Assembly: GCF_025813715.1 (NCBI RefSeq) | Contig: NZ_CP107532.1 | Location: 1,612,001 to 1,676,000 of the forward strand | Direction of reading: 5' to 3' | Source of the DNA: Methylobacterium sp. FF17 | GTDB lineage: Bacteria > Pseudomonadota > Alphaproteobacteria > Rhizobiales > Beijerinckiaceae | Length of the DNA: 64,000 nucleotides | Part shown: one piece after another, positions 39,150 to 48,420 of the stretch | Numbering within the stretch: position 1 is the stretch's first letter | Layout: each line of letters starts with the position of its first letter | Translations under genes and position numbers: made by a program | Notes under the pieces: model-generated | Seen by the model: the letters and a program-made list of their open reading frames with translations, nothing else | Database searches by the model: none | Told to the model about the DNA's origin: nothing

Positions 39150-39354
39150 CGATCGGTTCCGCTCCCCCGCCCGCAGGTTGATCGAGGGGCAGCCCACCGC
39201 TCGGGCCGGCACCCGACGCCTGCGGTTCTACACCGGCGAGGCGACCGGGGTCGAGGCGGCTCGGGGCTCGACCCCGGTCGCCCGTCGCCTGCGCAGGCCT
39301 GGCGCCGCCGCGGACCCTGCGCCGGCGCCCGGATGCGGAGGCGCGGACGCTTCC

Positions 39355-42225
39355 TCAGCTGTCCGCGATCAGCTCCCGGATCCGCGACGCCAGCGCCTCC
39401 ATCACGAAGGGCTTCGTGAGCACCTGCATGCCGGGCTCCAGGTAGCCGTTGCCCAGCACCGCGTTCTCGGCATAGCCCGTGATGAACAGCACCTTCAGGC
39501 CCGGCCGGAGGACGCGGCCGGCATCCGCCATCTGGCGGCCGTTCATGCCGCCGGGCAGGCCCACATCGGTGACGAGGAGGTCGAGGCGCACGTCCGACTC
39601 CATCACCTTGAGGCCGGCCGGCCCGTCGGCGGCCTCGATGGCGGTGTAGCCGAGGTCCTCCAGCACCTCCGTCACCAGCATGCGCACGGTGGGCTCGTCG
39701 TCGACGATGAGCACCGTCTGGCCCTGCTCGGCGCGGGGTGCGCGGCCGAGGTCCGCCTGCCCCTCCCGTTCCTCCGCCTGCCCGTAATGGCGCGGCAGGT
39801 AGAGGCAGACCGTCGTGCCCTGGCCGACCTCGGAGTAGATCCGCACCTGACCGCCGGACTGGCGCGCGAAGCCGTAGATCATGGACAGGCCCAGGCCCGT
39901 GCCCTCCCCCATGGGCTTCGTGGTGAAGAACGGATCGAAGGCGCGGGCGATCACCTCCGGGGTCATGCCGGTGCCGGTGTCGGTGACGCAGAGCGAGAGG
40001 TACTGGCCGGGCTCCAGGTCGCGCTCCCGGGCGGCACGGGCATCGAGCCACTTGTTGGCGGTCTCGATGGTGATGCGGCCGCCCTCCGGCATGGCGTCGC
40101 GGGCATTGATGCAGAGGTTCAGGAGGGCGTTCTCGAGCTGGTTGGGGTCGACCAGGGCGGACCACAGGCCGGCCGCCCCCACCACCTCGATGGCGATGGC
40201 GGGGCCCACCGTCCGGCGCACCAGCTCCTCCATGCCGCCGATGAGGCCGTTCACGTTGGTGGGCTTCGGGTCGAGGGTCTGGCGCCGGGAGAAGGCGAGC
40301 AGGCGGTGGGTGAGCGCGGCGGCGCGCTTGGCCGCGCCCTGGGCCGCGTTGATGTAGCGGTCGAGGTCGGTCAGCCGGCCCTGCGCCATCCGGGTCTGGA
40401 GCAGTTCGAGGCCGCCCGAGATGCCGGTGAGCAGGTTGTTGAAGTCGTGGGCGAGGCCGCCGGTGAGCTGGCCCACCGCCTCCATCTTCTGGGATTGCCG
40501 CAGGGCTTCCTCGGTGCGGCGCTGCTCGGTGATGTCGCGCCCGATGATGGTGAAGATCTCGCCGTCGGGCTCGGCCGTCCACATCACGATGCGCTGGCTG
40601 CCATCCCGGGCGAGGAGGCGGTCGACGAACCCGGTCACGGTCTCGCCCCGCCCCAGGCGCGCGACCACCTCCGCCGTCTCGGCGTGATCGCCCGGGTCGA
40701 TCAGCACGGCGAAGGGCTGGCCGAGCAGGGTGTCCTCGTCCCAGCCCAGGGTCCGCGTCCAGGCCGGGTTGATGGCCTTCAGGTAGCCGTCGAGCCCGGC
40801 GGTGCCCATCAGATCGGTGGTGGTCTCCCAGATCCGGTCGCGCTCGCGGGTGCGGTGCGCGACCTGTCGCGCCAGGCCCGCGTTGAGGCGCGCGAGTTCG
40901 GTGGCCGCCGCCTTGCGGTCCTCGATGTCGGTGTTCGTGCCGACCCAGCGCAGGATGGCGCCGTCATCGGCCCGGATCGGCTCGGCCCGGACCAGGAACC
41001 AGCGGTGGTCGCCATCGCCGCGCCGGATGCGAATCTCGACCTCGTAGGAATGTCCGCCGGCCAGCGCCTCGCCCCAACTCCGGATCACCGTCGCGCGGTC
41101 GTCGGGGTGGACGAGATCGGCCCAGGCCGCGCCGTCGAGGGTGCCCGGCGCGGCGCCGCTATAGGCGTAGACCTGCTCGTTGAACCAATCGAGGGCGCCC
41201 TCCGCCGAGGCGGCCCAGACATGGATGGGGATCGCCTGCGCGAAGGCGTGGAACTGCGCTTCGCTGGCCCTGCGCGCGGCCGTGGCGCGGCTGCGCTCGG
41301 TGGCCGCGCGCACGCGCTCGGCGACGTTGCGCATGAAAGCGAGTTCCTCCGACGACCAGGACCGCGCGGTGGCGTGGTTGAGGTACAGGAGGGCCACGAA
41401 GCCGCCATGCTCGGTGAGCGGCATGTTGACGAAGGATTGCGCGCTGATCGCCTTCAGGGCCTCGGCGCCGGAGGCGGTACGCGCATCTTCGGTCGCATCG
41501 GCGCAGATCACGGTCTCGCCGCGCTTCAGATCCTCGATATACGAGCCGTAATCGCGGAAATGCAGGGTTCCGGCGAGACTCCGGATGCCGGGCGCGTTCC
41601 AGTCGCGCTCGATCAGGATCGTCTCGGCCACGGGATCAATGGTGCCGTAGCCGGCCCGGCTGACCCCGAGGGTGGTGCCGAGGATCTCGGAGGCCGCGAA
41701 GGCGATCTCGGCGGTGTCGTCGAGGTCGCGCAGGCGGTCGCCGAGCTCGGCCACCGCGATCCGACGGCTTTCCGCCGCCCGGCGCTCGTCCACGTCGATG
41801 GCGAGCACGAAGAAGCCCTCCACCGTCCCGGCCGCGTCCCGGCGCGGGATGTACTGGATGGCGCAGGCCCGCAGCCGGCCGTCGCGGTCCGGCAGGACGC
41901 CGTCGACGGCGACGGTCTCGCCGGCCAGGGCCTGCTCCATGAAGGGCTGGCGCTGCGCGAAGACATCGGGGCCGAGCACCGCGCGCACGTGGAGGCCGGT
42001 CAGGGCCTCGACGCCCTGCCCGAACCAGGTCTCGTAGTGGCGATTGTTGAAGCGGTAGCGATAGTCCCGGTCGACATAGGCCACGAGGATGGGCAGCGCG
42101 TCGGTGATGAGGCGCAGCTCCGCCTCGCGCGTTCCCTGCCCCGCCGGCTGCGCGCGCAGGTGCGCGACCTCGGCCTCCAGCGCGGCCACGCGGCGGCGCA
42201 GGGTCTCGATCTCGGATTCGCTCAC
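39355..42225 (-). CDS. Hybrid sensor histidine kinase (PAS-GAF-PAS-PAS-HK-REC)
   Basis: A soluble protein of about 956 residues. In order: a coiled coil (ESEIETLRRRVAALEAEVAH), a PAS domain (about 45-155), a GAF domain (about 165-315), two PAS domains (about 335-580), the dimerisation helix with the phospho-His in GGLAHDFNNLLTGI, the ATPase (NLCINARDAM, VTDTGTGMTPEV, FTTKPMGEGTGLGLSMIYG), and a receiver with the phospho-Asp in LLVTDVGLPGGMNG. No membrane helix is present, so it senses a cytoplasmic cue. Start: GTG 42225 with GAAGG five bases upstream, preferred to an in-frame TTG at 42246. Confidence 0.92.
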   Translation of the reverse strand: MSESEIETLRRRVAALEAEVAHLRAQPAGQGTREAELRLITDALPILVAYVDRDYRYRFNNRHYETWFGQGVEALTGLHVRAVLGPDVFAQRQPFMEQALAGETVAVDGVLPDRDGRLRACAIQYIPRRDAAGTVEGFFVLAIDVDERRAAESRRIAVAELGDRLRDLDDTAEIAFAASEILGTTLGVSRAGYGTIDPVAETILIERDWNAPGIRSLAGTLHFRDYGSYIEDLKRGETVICADATEDARTASGAEALKAISAQSFVNMPLTEHGGFVALLYLNHATARSWSSEELAFMRNVAERVRAATERSRATAARRASEAQFHAFAQAIPIHVWAASAEGALDWFNEQVYAYSGAAPGTLDGAAWADLVHPDDRATVIRSWGEALAGGHSYEVEIRIRRGDGDHRWFLVRAEPIRADDGAILRWVGTNTDIEDRKAAATELARLNAGLARQVAHRTRERDRIWETTTDLMGTAGLDGYLKAINPAWTRTLGWDEDTLLGQPFAVLIDPGDHAETAEVVARLGRGETVTGFVDRLLARDGSQRIVMWTAEPDGEIFTIIGRDITEQRRTEEALRQSQKMEAVGQLTGGLAHDFNNLLTGISGGLELLQTRMAQGRLTDLDRYINAAQGAAKRAAALTHRLLAFSRRQTLDPKPTNVNGLIGGMEELVRRTVGPAIAIEVVGAAGLWSALVDPNQLENALLNLCINARDAMPEGGRITIETANKWLDARAARERDLEPGQYLSLCVTDTGTGMTPEVIARAFDPFFTTKPMGEGTGLGLSMIYGFARQSGGQVRIYSEVGQGTTVCLYLPRHYGQAEEREGQADLGRAPRAEQGQTVLIVDDEPTVRMLVTEVLEDLGYTAIEAADGPAGLKVMESDVRLDLLVTDVGLPGGMNGRQMADAGRVLRPGLKVLFITGYAENAVLGNGYLEPGMQVLTKPFVMEALASRIRELIADS

Positions 42226-42298
42226 GGATACCTTCGATCCCGGCAAGGATGCCGCGCCTGGGAAGCCTGCCGATTCCGGGAGATCTGCGGGCCGACGC

Positions 42299-43417
42299 TC
42301 ACGCGGCGCTCAGTTCATCGTTCAGGAAGGCACGGACCTCCGCCCGATCGATGCCGGGGGCGATGAAGCTCAGCCCGATGCCGCGGGCCAGGATGAAGGT
42401 GAGCGCGCCGTCGCGGACCTTCTTGTCCTGGGCCATGGCCTCCACCAGGGCCTCGGCGTCGCCGCAGCCGCCCGGCACCGCCTGGAGCCGGGTCGGCAGG
42501 CCGGCCAGCGCGAGGTGGTTGGCGACGCGGCCCGCATCCTGGCCCGGGCAGAGGCCGAGGCGGGCGGAGAAGCGGAAGGCGAGCGCCAGCCCGATCGCCA
42601 CCGCCTCGCCGTGAACGAGGCGCGCGGACTCGTAGGCCGTCAGGCGCTCCAGGGCATGGGCGAAGGTGTGGCCGAGGTTGAGGAGGGCCCGCTCGCCGTC
42701 CTCGCGCTCGTCGCGCACGACCACCCCGGCCTTGGCGCGGCAGCAGATCGCCACCGCCTCGTCGCGCTCGGGCCCGCCGGCGAAGATGCCGGCCCAGTGG
42801 GCCTCGCACCAGTCGAAGAAGGCCGCATCGTTGATGAGGCCGTACTTGGCCACCTCCGCGTAGCCCGCGCGCATCTCGCGCTCCGACAGGGTGTCGAGGG
42901 TGGCCGTGTCGGCGAGCACGAGCCGGGGCTGGTGGAAGGCGCCGATGAGGTTCTTGCCGTGGGGCGAGTTGATGCCGGTCTTGCCGCCCACCGAGGAATC
43001 GACCTGGGCCAGCAGACTCGTCGGCGCCTGCACGAAGCGCACCCCGCGCCGCAGGGTGGCGGCCGCGAAGCCGGCGAGATCGCCGACGACGCCGCCGCCG
43101 AGCGCCACCACGAGGTCGTTGCGCTCGACCTTCTGGGCGAGGAGCCCGTCGCAGACCTGCGCGTAGGTGGCGTAGGCCTTCGAGGCCTCGCCCGGCGCCA
43201 CGGTGACGAGGCCCGAGCGCAGGCCCGCCGCCTCCAGGCTCGCGCGCAGGCGGTCGGCATAGAGCGCGGCCACGTTGGTGTCCGAGACGATGACCGCCGC
43301 CCTGGCCCCGAGGGCGGCGACGTGCCGGCCGGCCTCGTCGAGGAGGCCGCGTCCGATCAGGATGTCGTAGGCGCGCCCCTGGTCGAGGGGCACGGCCACG
43401 GTGAGGCGGTCGGTCAC
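42299..43417 (-). CDS. aroB: 3-dehydroquinate synthase
   Basis: A 372-residue AroB, the second enzyme of the shikimate pathway, NAD- and metal-dependent. Motifs include DLVVALGGGVVGDLAGFAAA (NAD-binding), PTSLLAQVDSSVGGKTGIN, GKNLIGAFHQP and LLNLGHTFAHALE with metal-binding histidines. The GTG start at 43417 overlaps the aroK stop by four bases (GTGA), so translation is coupled to shikimate kinase, as in many proteobacteria. Confidence 0.96.
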   Translation of the reverse strand: MTDRLTVAVPLDQGRAYDILIGRGLLDEAGRHVAALGARAAVIVSDTNVAALYADRLRASLEAAGLRSGLVTVAPGEASKAYATYAQVCDGLLAQKVERNDLVVALGGGVVGDLAGFAAATLRRGVRFVQAPTSLLAQVDSSVGGKTGINSPHGKNLIGAFHQPRLVLADTATLDTLSEREMRAGYAEVAKYGLINDAAFFDWCEAHWAGIFAGGPERDEAVAICCRAKAGVVVRDEREDGERALLNLGHTFAHALERLTAYESARLVHGEAVAIGLALAFRFSARLGLCPGQDAGRVANHLALAGLPTRLQAVPGGCGDAEALVEAMAQDKKVRDGALTFILARGIGLSFIAPGIDRAEVRAFLNDELSAA

Positions 43418-44043
43418 TGGGCGGCGATTCCTGGCTTCAGGGCATTCAGGTAGGCGTCGAGGGCTTCCATGACGTCCTGCACCACCCGGTCATGGGCGAC
43501 GTCGCGGGAGATCACCTCCACGTCGGCGGTGGCGTAGACGGGATGGCGCTGGGCCATGAGCTGGCGCAGGGTCTCCTCCGGATCCTCGGTCTGGAGGAGC
43601 GGGCGCCCGCCGCGCTTGCGCACCCGGCGCATCAGCACGTCGAGCTCGGCCTTGAGCCAGATCGAGACGCCGCCCTCGGCGATGCGCGCGCGCGTGGTCT
43701 CGCGCATGAAGGCGCCGCCGCCGGTGGCGAGCACCAGGGGCCCCTCGCGCATCAGCCGGGCGATCACCCGCTCCTCGCCATCGCGAAAACTCGGCTCGCC
43801 GTAGATCGCGAAGATGTCGGGGATCGTGAGCTTGGCCGCCGTCTCGATCTCGTTGTCGGCATCCTTGAACATGAGGCCGAGGCGCGTGGCGAGGCGCTTG
43901 CCCACGGTGCTCTTGCCCGCGCCCATGAGGCCGACGAGCACGATCGAGCGGTGCCCGAGGGCACGGCGCAGTCGCAATTCGATCGGCGGGTCACCGGGGG
44001 GCGGGTCGCCGCCCGCAGGAGGGACTACGGTCATCACGGGCAT
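43414..44043 (-). CDS. aroK: Shikimate kinase
   Basis: A 209-residue shikimate kinase with a proline-rich N-terminal extension of about 30 residues. The P-loop is LVGLMGAGKSTVGKRLA (about residues 36-52), the shikimate-binding DADNEIE and FRDGEERVI follow, then LATGGGAFM and the lid region RGGRPLLQTEDPEETL. It phosphorylates shikimate in aromatic amino-acid synthesis. It is the first gene of the aroK-aroB pair. The first ATG lies at 44043 and a second at 44034; neither has a strong ribosome-binding site. Confidence 0.96.
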   Translation of the reverse strand: MPVMTVVPPAGGDPPPGDPPIELRLRRALGHRSIVLVGLMGAGKSTVGKRLATRLGLMFKDADNEIETAAKLTIPDIFAIYGEPSFRDGEERVIARLMREGPLVLATGGGAFMRETTRARIAEGGVSIWLKAELDVLMRRVRKRGGRPLLQTEDPEETLRQLMAQRHPVYATADVEVISRDVAHDRVVQDVMEALDAYLNALKPGIAAQ

Positions 44044-44266
44044 CTACACATTGTCGGGCGGGTCTTAGCGCGTTTTCCGGTGCGGGCGAAGCGTCCGGAC
44101 GGCCACCCGCGCCGGAATGCGGCGGCGCCTGTGGCCATGAAGTCATTGCCATTCATGCCCGCGCGTGATGCAACCCCAAGCTTGCCGTCAGCCCCGCTGT
44201 CCCTGAAGCCATCTGGCCCCCGAGGCGCACTCCGTCACCAGCGCCGCACGATCGAGGTTCGTCCGA

Positions 44267-44419
44267 GTGCCGACCCTGTTCCGTTTCCTCGCCACCCTCG
44301 CCATCCTGGGCGGCCTCGCCTTCGCGGGGATGTTCGCGCTGGCGACCCTGGTGGTGCCGACCCCGCGCGAGATGAGCGTGACCATTCCCGCCGCGAAGCT
44401 CCAGCCGCAGAACCGGTGA
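44267..44419 (+). CDS. 50-residue single-pass membrane protein upstream of xerD
   Basis: A short GTG-initiated gene: one membrane helix (LFRFLATLAILGGLAFAGMF) followed by LATLVVPTPREMSVTIPAAK and a polar tail LQPQNR. The VxPxPREMxVxIP pattern matches, from memory, tiny proteins between aroK and xerD in many Rhizobiales, sometimes misannotated as histidine kinase. Its stop overlaps the GTG start of xerD (GTGA), so the two are translationally coupled. Function is unknown. It is too short for routine ORF calling. Confidence 0.78.
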   Translation: MPTLFRFLATLAILGGLAFAGMFALATLVVPTPREMSVTIPAAKLQPQNR

Positions 44420-45411
44420 CGGAGGCCGGCGCACCGCCCGCCCCGACGCCCCCCCTCGAACCGGGCGAGGCGCTGATCCGGGACTACCTCGACATGCTCG
44501 CCGCCGAGCGGGGCGCGGCCCTCAACACCCTGGCCGCCTACCGGCGCGACCTCGCGGATTACCTCGGCGCCCTGGCGCGGGGCGGGCACGACCCCGTGGC
44601 GATGGAGGCGGCCCCCTTGCGCGCCTACCTCGCCGACCTCGAGACGCGCGGCCTCTCGGCGGCCTCCGCGGCGCGGCGGCTCTCCTGCATCCGGGGCTTC
44701 CACCGCTTCCTCTACGCGGAAGGACTCGCCGAGGACGACCCGAGCGCGCCGATCGGGGGCCCGCGCCGGGTGCGGGCGCTGCCCAAGGTGCTCTCGGTGG
44801 CCGAGGTCGACCGGCTGCTGGCCACGGCGCGCGACAGGGCGGCGGGAAACGGCGCGGCCAGAGATGGCGCGGCAAGGGACGGCGAGAGCGGGAACGCGGC
44901 AAAGGTCGACGCGCGGGGCACGCGCATGCTCTGCCTGATCGAACTCCTCTACGCGACGGGCCTGCGCGTCTCCGAACTCATCGCCCTGCCCCGCGCGGCG
45001 GCCTCCACGCGGGAGCGCTACCTCGTGGTCAAGGGCAAGGGCGGGCGCGAGCGGCTGGTGCCCCTCACCGAGGTGGCGCGGGGCGCCATGCGCGACCACC
45101 TCGCCAACCTGACCACGGATGGCCCCTGGCTGTTTCCGGCCGACAGCGAGAGCGGGCATCTGACCCGGCAATCCTTCGCCCGCGACCTCAAGGGCATGGC
45201 AGCGGCCGCGGGCCTCAGGGCCGACCGGGTGAGCCCGCACGTGCTGCGCCACGCCTTCGCCAGCCACCTCCTGCAGAACGGCGCGGACCTGCGCATCGTC
45301 CAGGAACTGCTCGGCCACGCGGACATCTCGACGACGCAGATCTACACCCACGTCCTCGACGAGCGCCTCAAGACCATGGTCCGCGACCTGCACCCGCTGA
45401 TGGACGAGTGA
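44416..45411 (+). CDS. xerD: Site-specific tyrosine recombinase XerD
   Basis: A 331-residue XerD-type recombinase resolving chromosome dimers at dif with XerC. The SAM-like N-terminal domain (EALIRDYLDMLAAERGAALN) precedes the catalytic domain with TGLRVSEL (Arg), VVKGKGGRERLVPL (Lys), SPHVLRHAFASHLL (His-x-x-Arg), LGHADISTTQIYTHV (His and nucleophilic Tyr). An insert of about 30 low-complexity residues (AAGNGAARDGAARDGESGNA) lies between the domains around residue 140-170. GTG 44416 is coupled to the upstream small gene. Confidence 0.94.
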   Translation: MTEAGAPPAPTPPLEPGEALIRDYLDMLAAERGAALNTLAAYRRDLADYLGALARGGHDPVAMEAAPLRAYLADLETRGLSAASAARRLSCIRGFHRFLYAEGLAEDDPSAPIGGPRRVRALPKVLSVAEVDRLLATARDRAAGNGAARDGAARDGESGNAAKVDARGTRMLCLIELLYATGLRVSELIALPRAAASTRERYLVVKGKGGRERLVPLTEVARGAMRDHLANLTTDGPWLFPADSESGHLTRQSFARDLKGMAAAAGLRADRVSPHVLRHAFASHLLQNGADLRIVQELLGHADISTTQIYTHVLDERLKTMVRDLHPLMDE

Positions 45412-45421
45412 GGGGCGGCCT

Positions 45422-46618
45422 TCACCCCTCCGCCTCCTCGTGCAGGGTGTCCTCGATGTAGAGCTGGGCCAGCAGCACCTTCGCCACCGCCATCAGCGGC
45501 AGGGCGAGCGCGATGCCCCAGAGCCCGAAGATCACGCCGAGCACGAGCTGGCCCGCGAAGATCGTGGCCGGGGGAATGTCGAGGGCCCGCTTCTGGATGA
45601 AGGGCGTCAGCCCGTAGCTCTCGAGGGTCTGCACCGCGAGATAGACGCCGAGTGCCCCGAGGAGCGCCGTGGTGCCGGAGGCGAGGGACGCCAGCACGAT
45701 CACCACGCCGGCGATCAGGGGGCCGATGGTGGGAATGAAGGCGAGGAGCCCGGCCTGGAGCCCGAGAATGAGGGCGCCGCCGATCCCCAGGAAGGCGAGG
45801 CCGGCCCAGGTGCACAGGAAGATCACCGCCATGGTGATGAGCTGGCCGAACAGCCAGTGCCGCAGGGTCTCGCCCATGCCGTCCAGAAGGGCCGTGGCGC
45901 GGTCCCGGTGCTTCGGGGGCACGAAGCGCACGAGGCCGTCGCGGTAGGCGCCCGGGTCGGCGGCCACCGACAGCCCCAGGAAGACGATGACGAGGGTGTT
46001 GCCGAGCGCGTTGAACAGGCCGATGACCACGGTGGCCGCGGGTCCGAGCACGCTGCCGGCATCCGAGAGGAGCGAGCCCGGGCTCTTCATCGCGCCGGAG
46101 GCGAGGCCCGCGAGGCCGCCGCGCTTCTGGTCGGACGCACCGGACGCGTCGGCCGGTTTGTCGCCCGAATCCGTGTCCCCGTGGGCTTTGGGTTCGGCAT
46201 CCTGCCCCTCGCCGCCCTTCGGCGCCGCGATCTCGGGCACGTCGATGCCGTAAGCCTTGAGCTTGTCGCGCACGGTGCCGGCCTGGGCCGCCACCGTCTG
46301 CCCGAGGTCGCGCCCCTGCTGCACGATCGTGGCGCCCCCGAAGGCGATGAGGCCGAGGGTGAGGCCGGCGAGCACGAGGCTGACGAGGCTGAGCCGCAGG
46401 CCCCGGCTCGCGGGCATCACCTGGCCGAGCAGCCGGGTCAGCCCGTCGAGGAAGACCCCGAGCAGGATGCCGGCGAAGACGAGGAGCAGGGTCGAGGCTG
46501 CCATCCAGGCCATGGCCAGCAGAGCGATGAAGGCCACGACGGCGATGCCGGAGACGGCGTGCGACCAGCCGCGCGGGCGCGGGCCGGCGGCGTCGGGGCT
46601 CTGGAAGGGGGCGGGCAT
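45422..46618 (-). CDS. AI-2E family (UPF0118) transporter
   Basis: A 398-residue membrane protein of about eight helices belonging to the AI-2 exporter/YdiK/PerM family. N-terminal helices (AVSGIAVVAFIALLAMAWMA, LLLVFAGILLGVFLDGL) are followed by a soluble segment with an Ala/Lys/Asp low-complexity insert (KGGEGQDAEPKAHGDTDSGD) and the conserved C-terminal FIPTIGPLIAGVVIVLASL and LVLGVIFGLWGIALALPLMA. Transport of autoinducer is known for few members; the substrate here is open. It converges with xerD, with ten bases between the stops. Confidence 0.88.
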   Translation of the reverse strand: MPAPFQSPDAAGPRPRGWSHAVSGIAVVAFIALLAMAWMAASTLLLVFAGILLGVFLDGLTRLLGQVMPASRGLRLSLVSLVLAGLTLGLIAFGGATIVQQGRDLGQTVAAQAGTVRDKLKAYGIDVPEIAAPKGGEGQDAEPKAHGDTDSGDKPADASGASDQKRGGLAGLASGAMKSPGSLLSDAGSVLGPAATVVIGLFNALGNTLVIVFLGLSVAADPGAYRDGLVRFVPPKHRDRATALLDGMGETLRHWLFGQLITMAVIFLCTWAGLAFLGIGGALILGLQAGLLAFIPTIGPLIAGVVIVLASLASGTTALLGALGVYLAVQTLESYGLTPFIQKRALDIPPATIFAGQLVLGVIFGLWGIALALPLMAVAKVLLAQLYIEDTLHEEAEG

Positions 46619-47227
46619 GGGCGGATTCGGCTCCTGGCGGCGTCCCGCGCATGCGGGAGCCTGTCCCTCGTGCGCGGCGTCTTGAAGGGGTCTGGAGCGC
46701 GGCGCAGCCGGCTCGTCCCGGGTGGGGGATGTCTCCAGCCACGCTTGGGTTCCCATGTCGGTCCGGCGGCCCGCGCCGAGGGTGAAGATTCGGTCGCGCC
46801 CGCCATGGTCTCCGTTGGTGTTCGGACCCGGACCGGGACCACGGTGTCCGAGCTGGGCAAGATGATCGACGTGCATTCGATCGTGGTCGCCTCCACCGCG
46901 ACGCAATGGTATGGCGGCGCGGCGAAGGTCCTGCGCTATGTCTTCTTCCACGCGATCGTGCTCGGCCGGCCTCGTCGGCATGCGGGTGATGCTCCAGGCC
47001 CAGGTGCCGCTCTTCGCGGCCATGGTCCCGGCGCTCACCCGCGAGGGCGTCGCCCACCGAAGCGGATGCCGGTTCGGTGTGAGCGCGCGCGTCAGGACAC
47101 CGGTTCGGAGCCGCTTCCCGTCGCGATGCGACGGGGAACGATTGCCGCCCGGCAAGCCGGGGGCGCTTCGGCGTCCCCGTTCCCCCCTTCATTCGGCGAT
47201 GGCGCCACGCGCCCGCGGAGACGCACG
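46619..47227. other. Spacer with permease remnant upstream of lldD
   Basis: This 609-base region carries promoter sequence for the leftward AI-2E gene at its left end. Its central part is the decayed end of a lactate permease gene (annotated separately). The final 150 bases before lldD contain no recognisable gene or regulator site. Confidence 0.6.
46841..47060 (+). pseudogene. C-terminal remnant of L-lactate permease (LctP/LldP), frameshifted
   Basis: Translation from 46841 reads VSELGKMIDVHSIVVASTAT then QWYGGAAKVLRYVFFHAIVL, matching the C-terminal end of lactate permeases (GKMISxQSIAVAtAAT...FRftxxHS). Near 46961-46968 the match jumps to another frame, giving AGLVGMRVMLQAQVPLFAAMV. The roughly 500 residues expected before this point are absent, because the oppositely oriented AI-2E gene lies directly upstream. 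It sits immediately before lldD, where an intact permease gene would be expected. Confidence 0.72.
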
Positions 47228-48373
47228 ATGCGCCTGAGGAACTGCCACAGCTTTCACGATTTCCGCCGCATGGCGCAGTCCCGCCTGCCGGGGCCGATCT
47301 TCGATTACATCGACGGCGCCGCCGATGACGAGGTGACCTACCGGCGCAACACCACCGCCTTCGAGACCTGCCAGCTCGTGCCGAACGTCCTGCGGGGCGT
47401 ACGCGAGATCGACATGTCGGTGACGGTGATGGGCCAGAGGCTCGCCATGCCGGTCTACTGCTCGCCGACCGCCCTGCAGCGGCTGTTCCACCACCAGGGC
47501 GAGCGGGCCGTCGCCGCTGCGGCCGGCAAGTTCGGAACGATGTTCGGCGTCTCGTCCCTCGGGACGGTGAGCCTCGAGGAGGCGCGCCGGATCAGCAGCG
47601 GTCCGCAGGTCTACCAGTTCTACTTCCACAAGGACCGCGGCCTGAACCGCGCGATGATGGCGCGCGCCAAGCAGGCCGGCATCCAGGTGATGATGCTGAC
47701 GGTCGACAGCATCACGGGCGGCAACCGCGAGCGCGACAAGCGGACGGGCTTCTCCATCCCGTTCCGCCTGACCATGGCGGGCATGCTGCAATTCGCGATG
47801 AAGCCCGCCTGGGCGATCAACTACCTCACCCACGAGGGATTCAAGCTGCCGCAGCTCGACGGTCACGTCGACATGGGCGGCGGCGCCCTCTCGATCAGCC
47901 GCTACTTCACCGAGATGCTCGATCCCAGCATGTCCTGGGACGACGTGGCCGCCATGGTCCGGGAATGGGGCGGCCAGTTCTGCCTGAAGGGCGTGATGTC
48001 GGTGGAGGATGCCAAGCGCGCGGTCGAGATCGGCTGCACCGGCATCGTGCTGTCGAACCACGGCGGACGCCAGCTCGACGGCTCGCGCACGGGCTTCGAC
48101 CAGCTCGCGGAGATCGTGGATGCGGTCGGAGACCGGATCGACGTAATCATGGATGGGGGCGTTCAGCGCGGCACGCACGTCCTGAAGGCGCTGTCGCTCG
48201 GGGCGAAGGCGGTCGGCCTGGGTCGCTACTACCTGTTCCCCCTCGCCGCCGCCGGGCAACCCGGCGTCGAGCGTGCGCTCGACCTGATGCGATCCGAAAT
48301 CGAGCGCGACATGCGGTTGATGGGCTGCGCGTCCGTCAGCCAGCTGACGCGCAGCAACCTGCGATACGTCTGA
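47228..48373 (+). CDS. lldD: FMN-dependent L-lactate dehydrogenase
   Basis: A 381-residue alpha-hydroxyacid oxidase-family enzyme oxidising L-lactate to pyruvate and passing electrons to the quinone pool. The opening HSFHDFRRMAQSRLPGPIFD and IDGAADDEVTYRRN are typical. FMN/substrate residues are in VYCSPTALQRLFHHQGE, QFYFHKDR, LTVDSITGGNRERD and the catalytic IVLSNHGGRQLDGSRTG. Length is normal and no frameshift is visible. The ATG has GGAG eleven bases upstream. A decayed lactate permease lies directly upstream, so uptake must rely on another gene. A hairpin follows the stop. Confidence 0.92.
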   Translation: MRLRNCHSFHDFRRMAQSRLPGPIFDYIDGAADDEVTYRRNTTAFETCQLVPNVLRGVREIDMSVTVMGQRLAMPVYCSPTALQRLFHHQGERAVAAAAGKFGTMFGVSSLGTVSLEEARRISSGPQVYQFYFHKDRGLNRAMMARAKQAGIQVMMLTVDSITGGNRERDKRTGFSIPFRLTMAGMLQFAMKPAWAINYLTHEGFKLPQLDGHVDMGGGALSISRYFTEMLDPSMSWDDVAAMVREWGGQFCLKGVMSVEDAKRAVEIGCTGIVLSNHGGRQLDGSRTGFDQLAEIVDAVGDRIDVIMDGGVQRGTHVLKALSLGAKAVGLGRYYLFPLAAAGQPGVERALDLMRSEIERDMRLMGCASVSQLTRSNLRYV

Positions 48374-48420
48374 CGCGGCGTCCGGATGAGTGACTCACGC
48401 GGTCGAGACGACTGACGCGG

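Noticed and set aside
48386..48396. TGAGTGACTCA palindrome as an operator
   Set aside because: A single short palindrome just after the lldD stop, with no second copy or promoter context; chance is a sufficient explanation.
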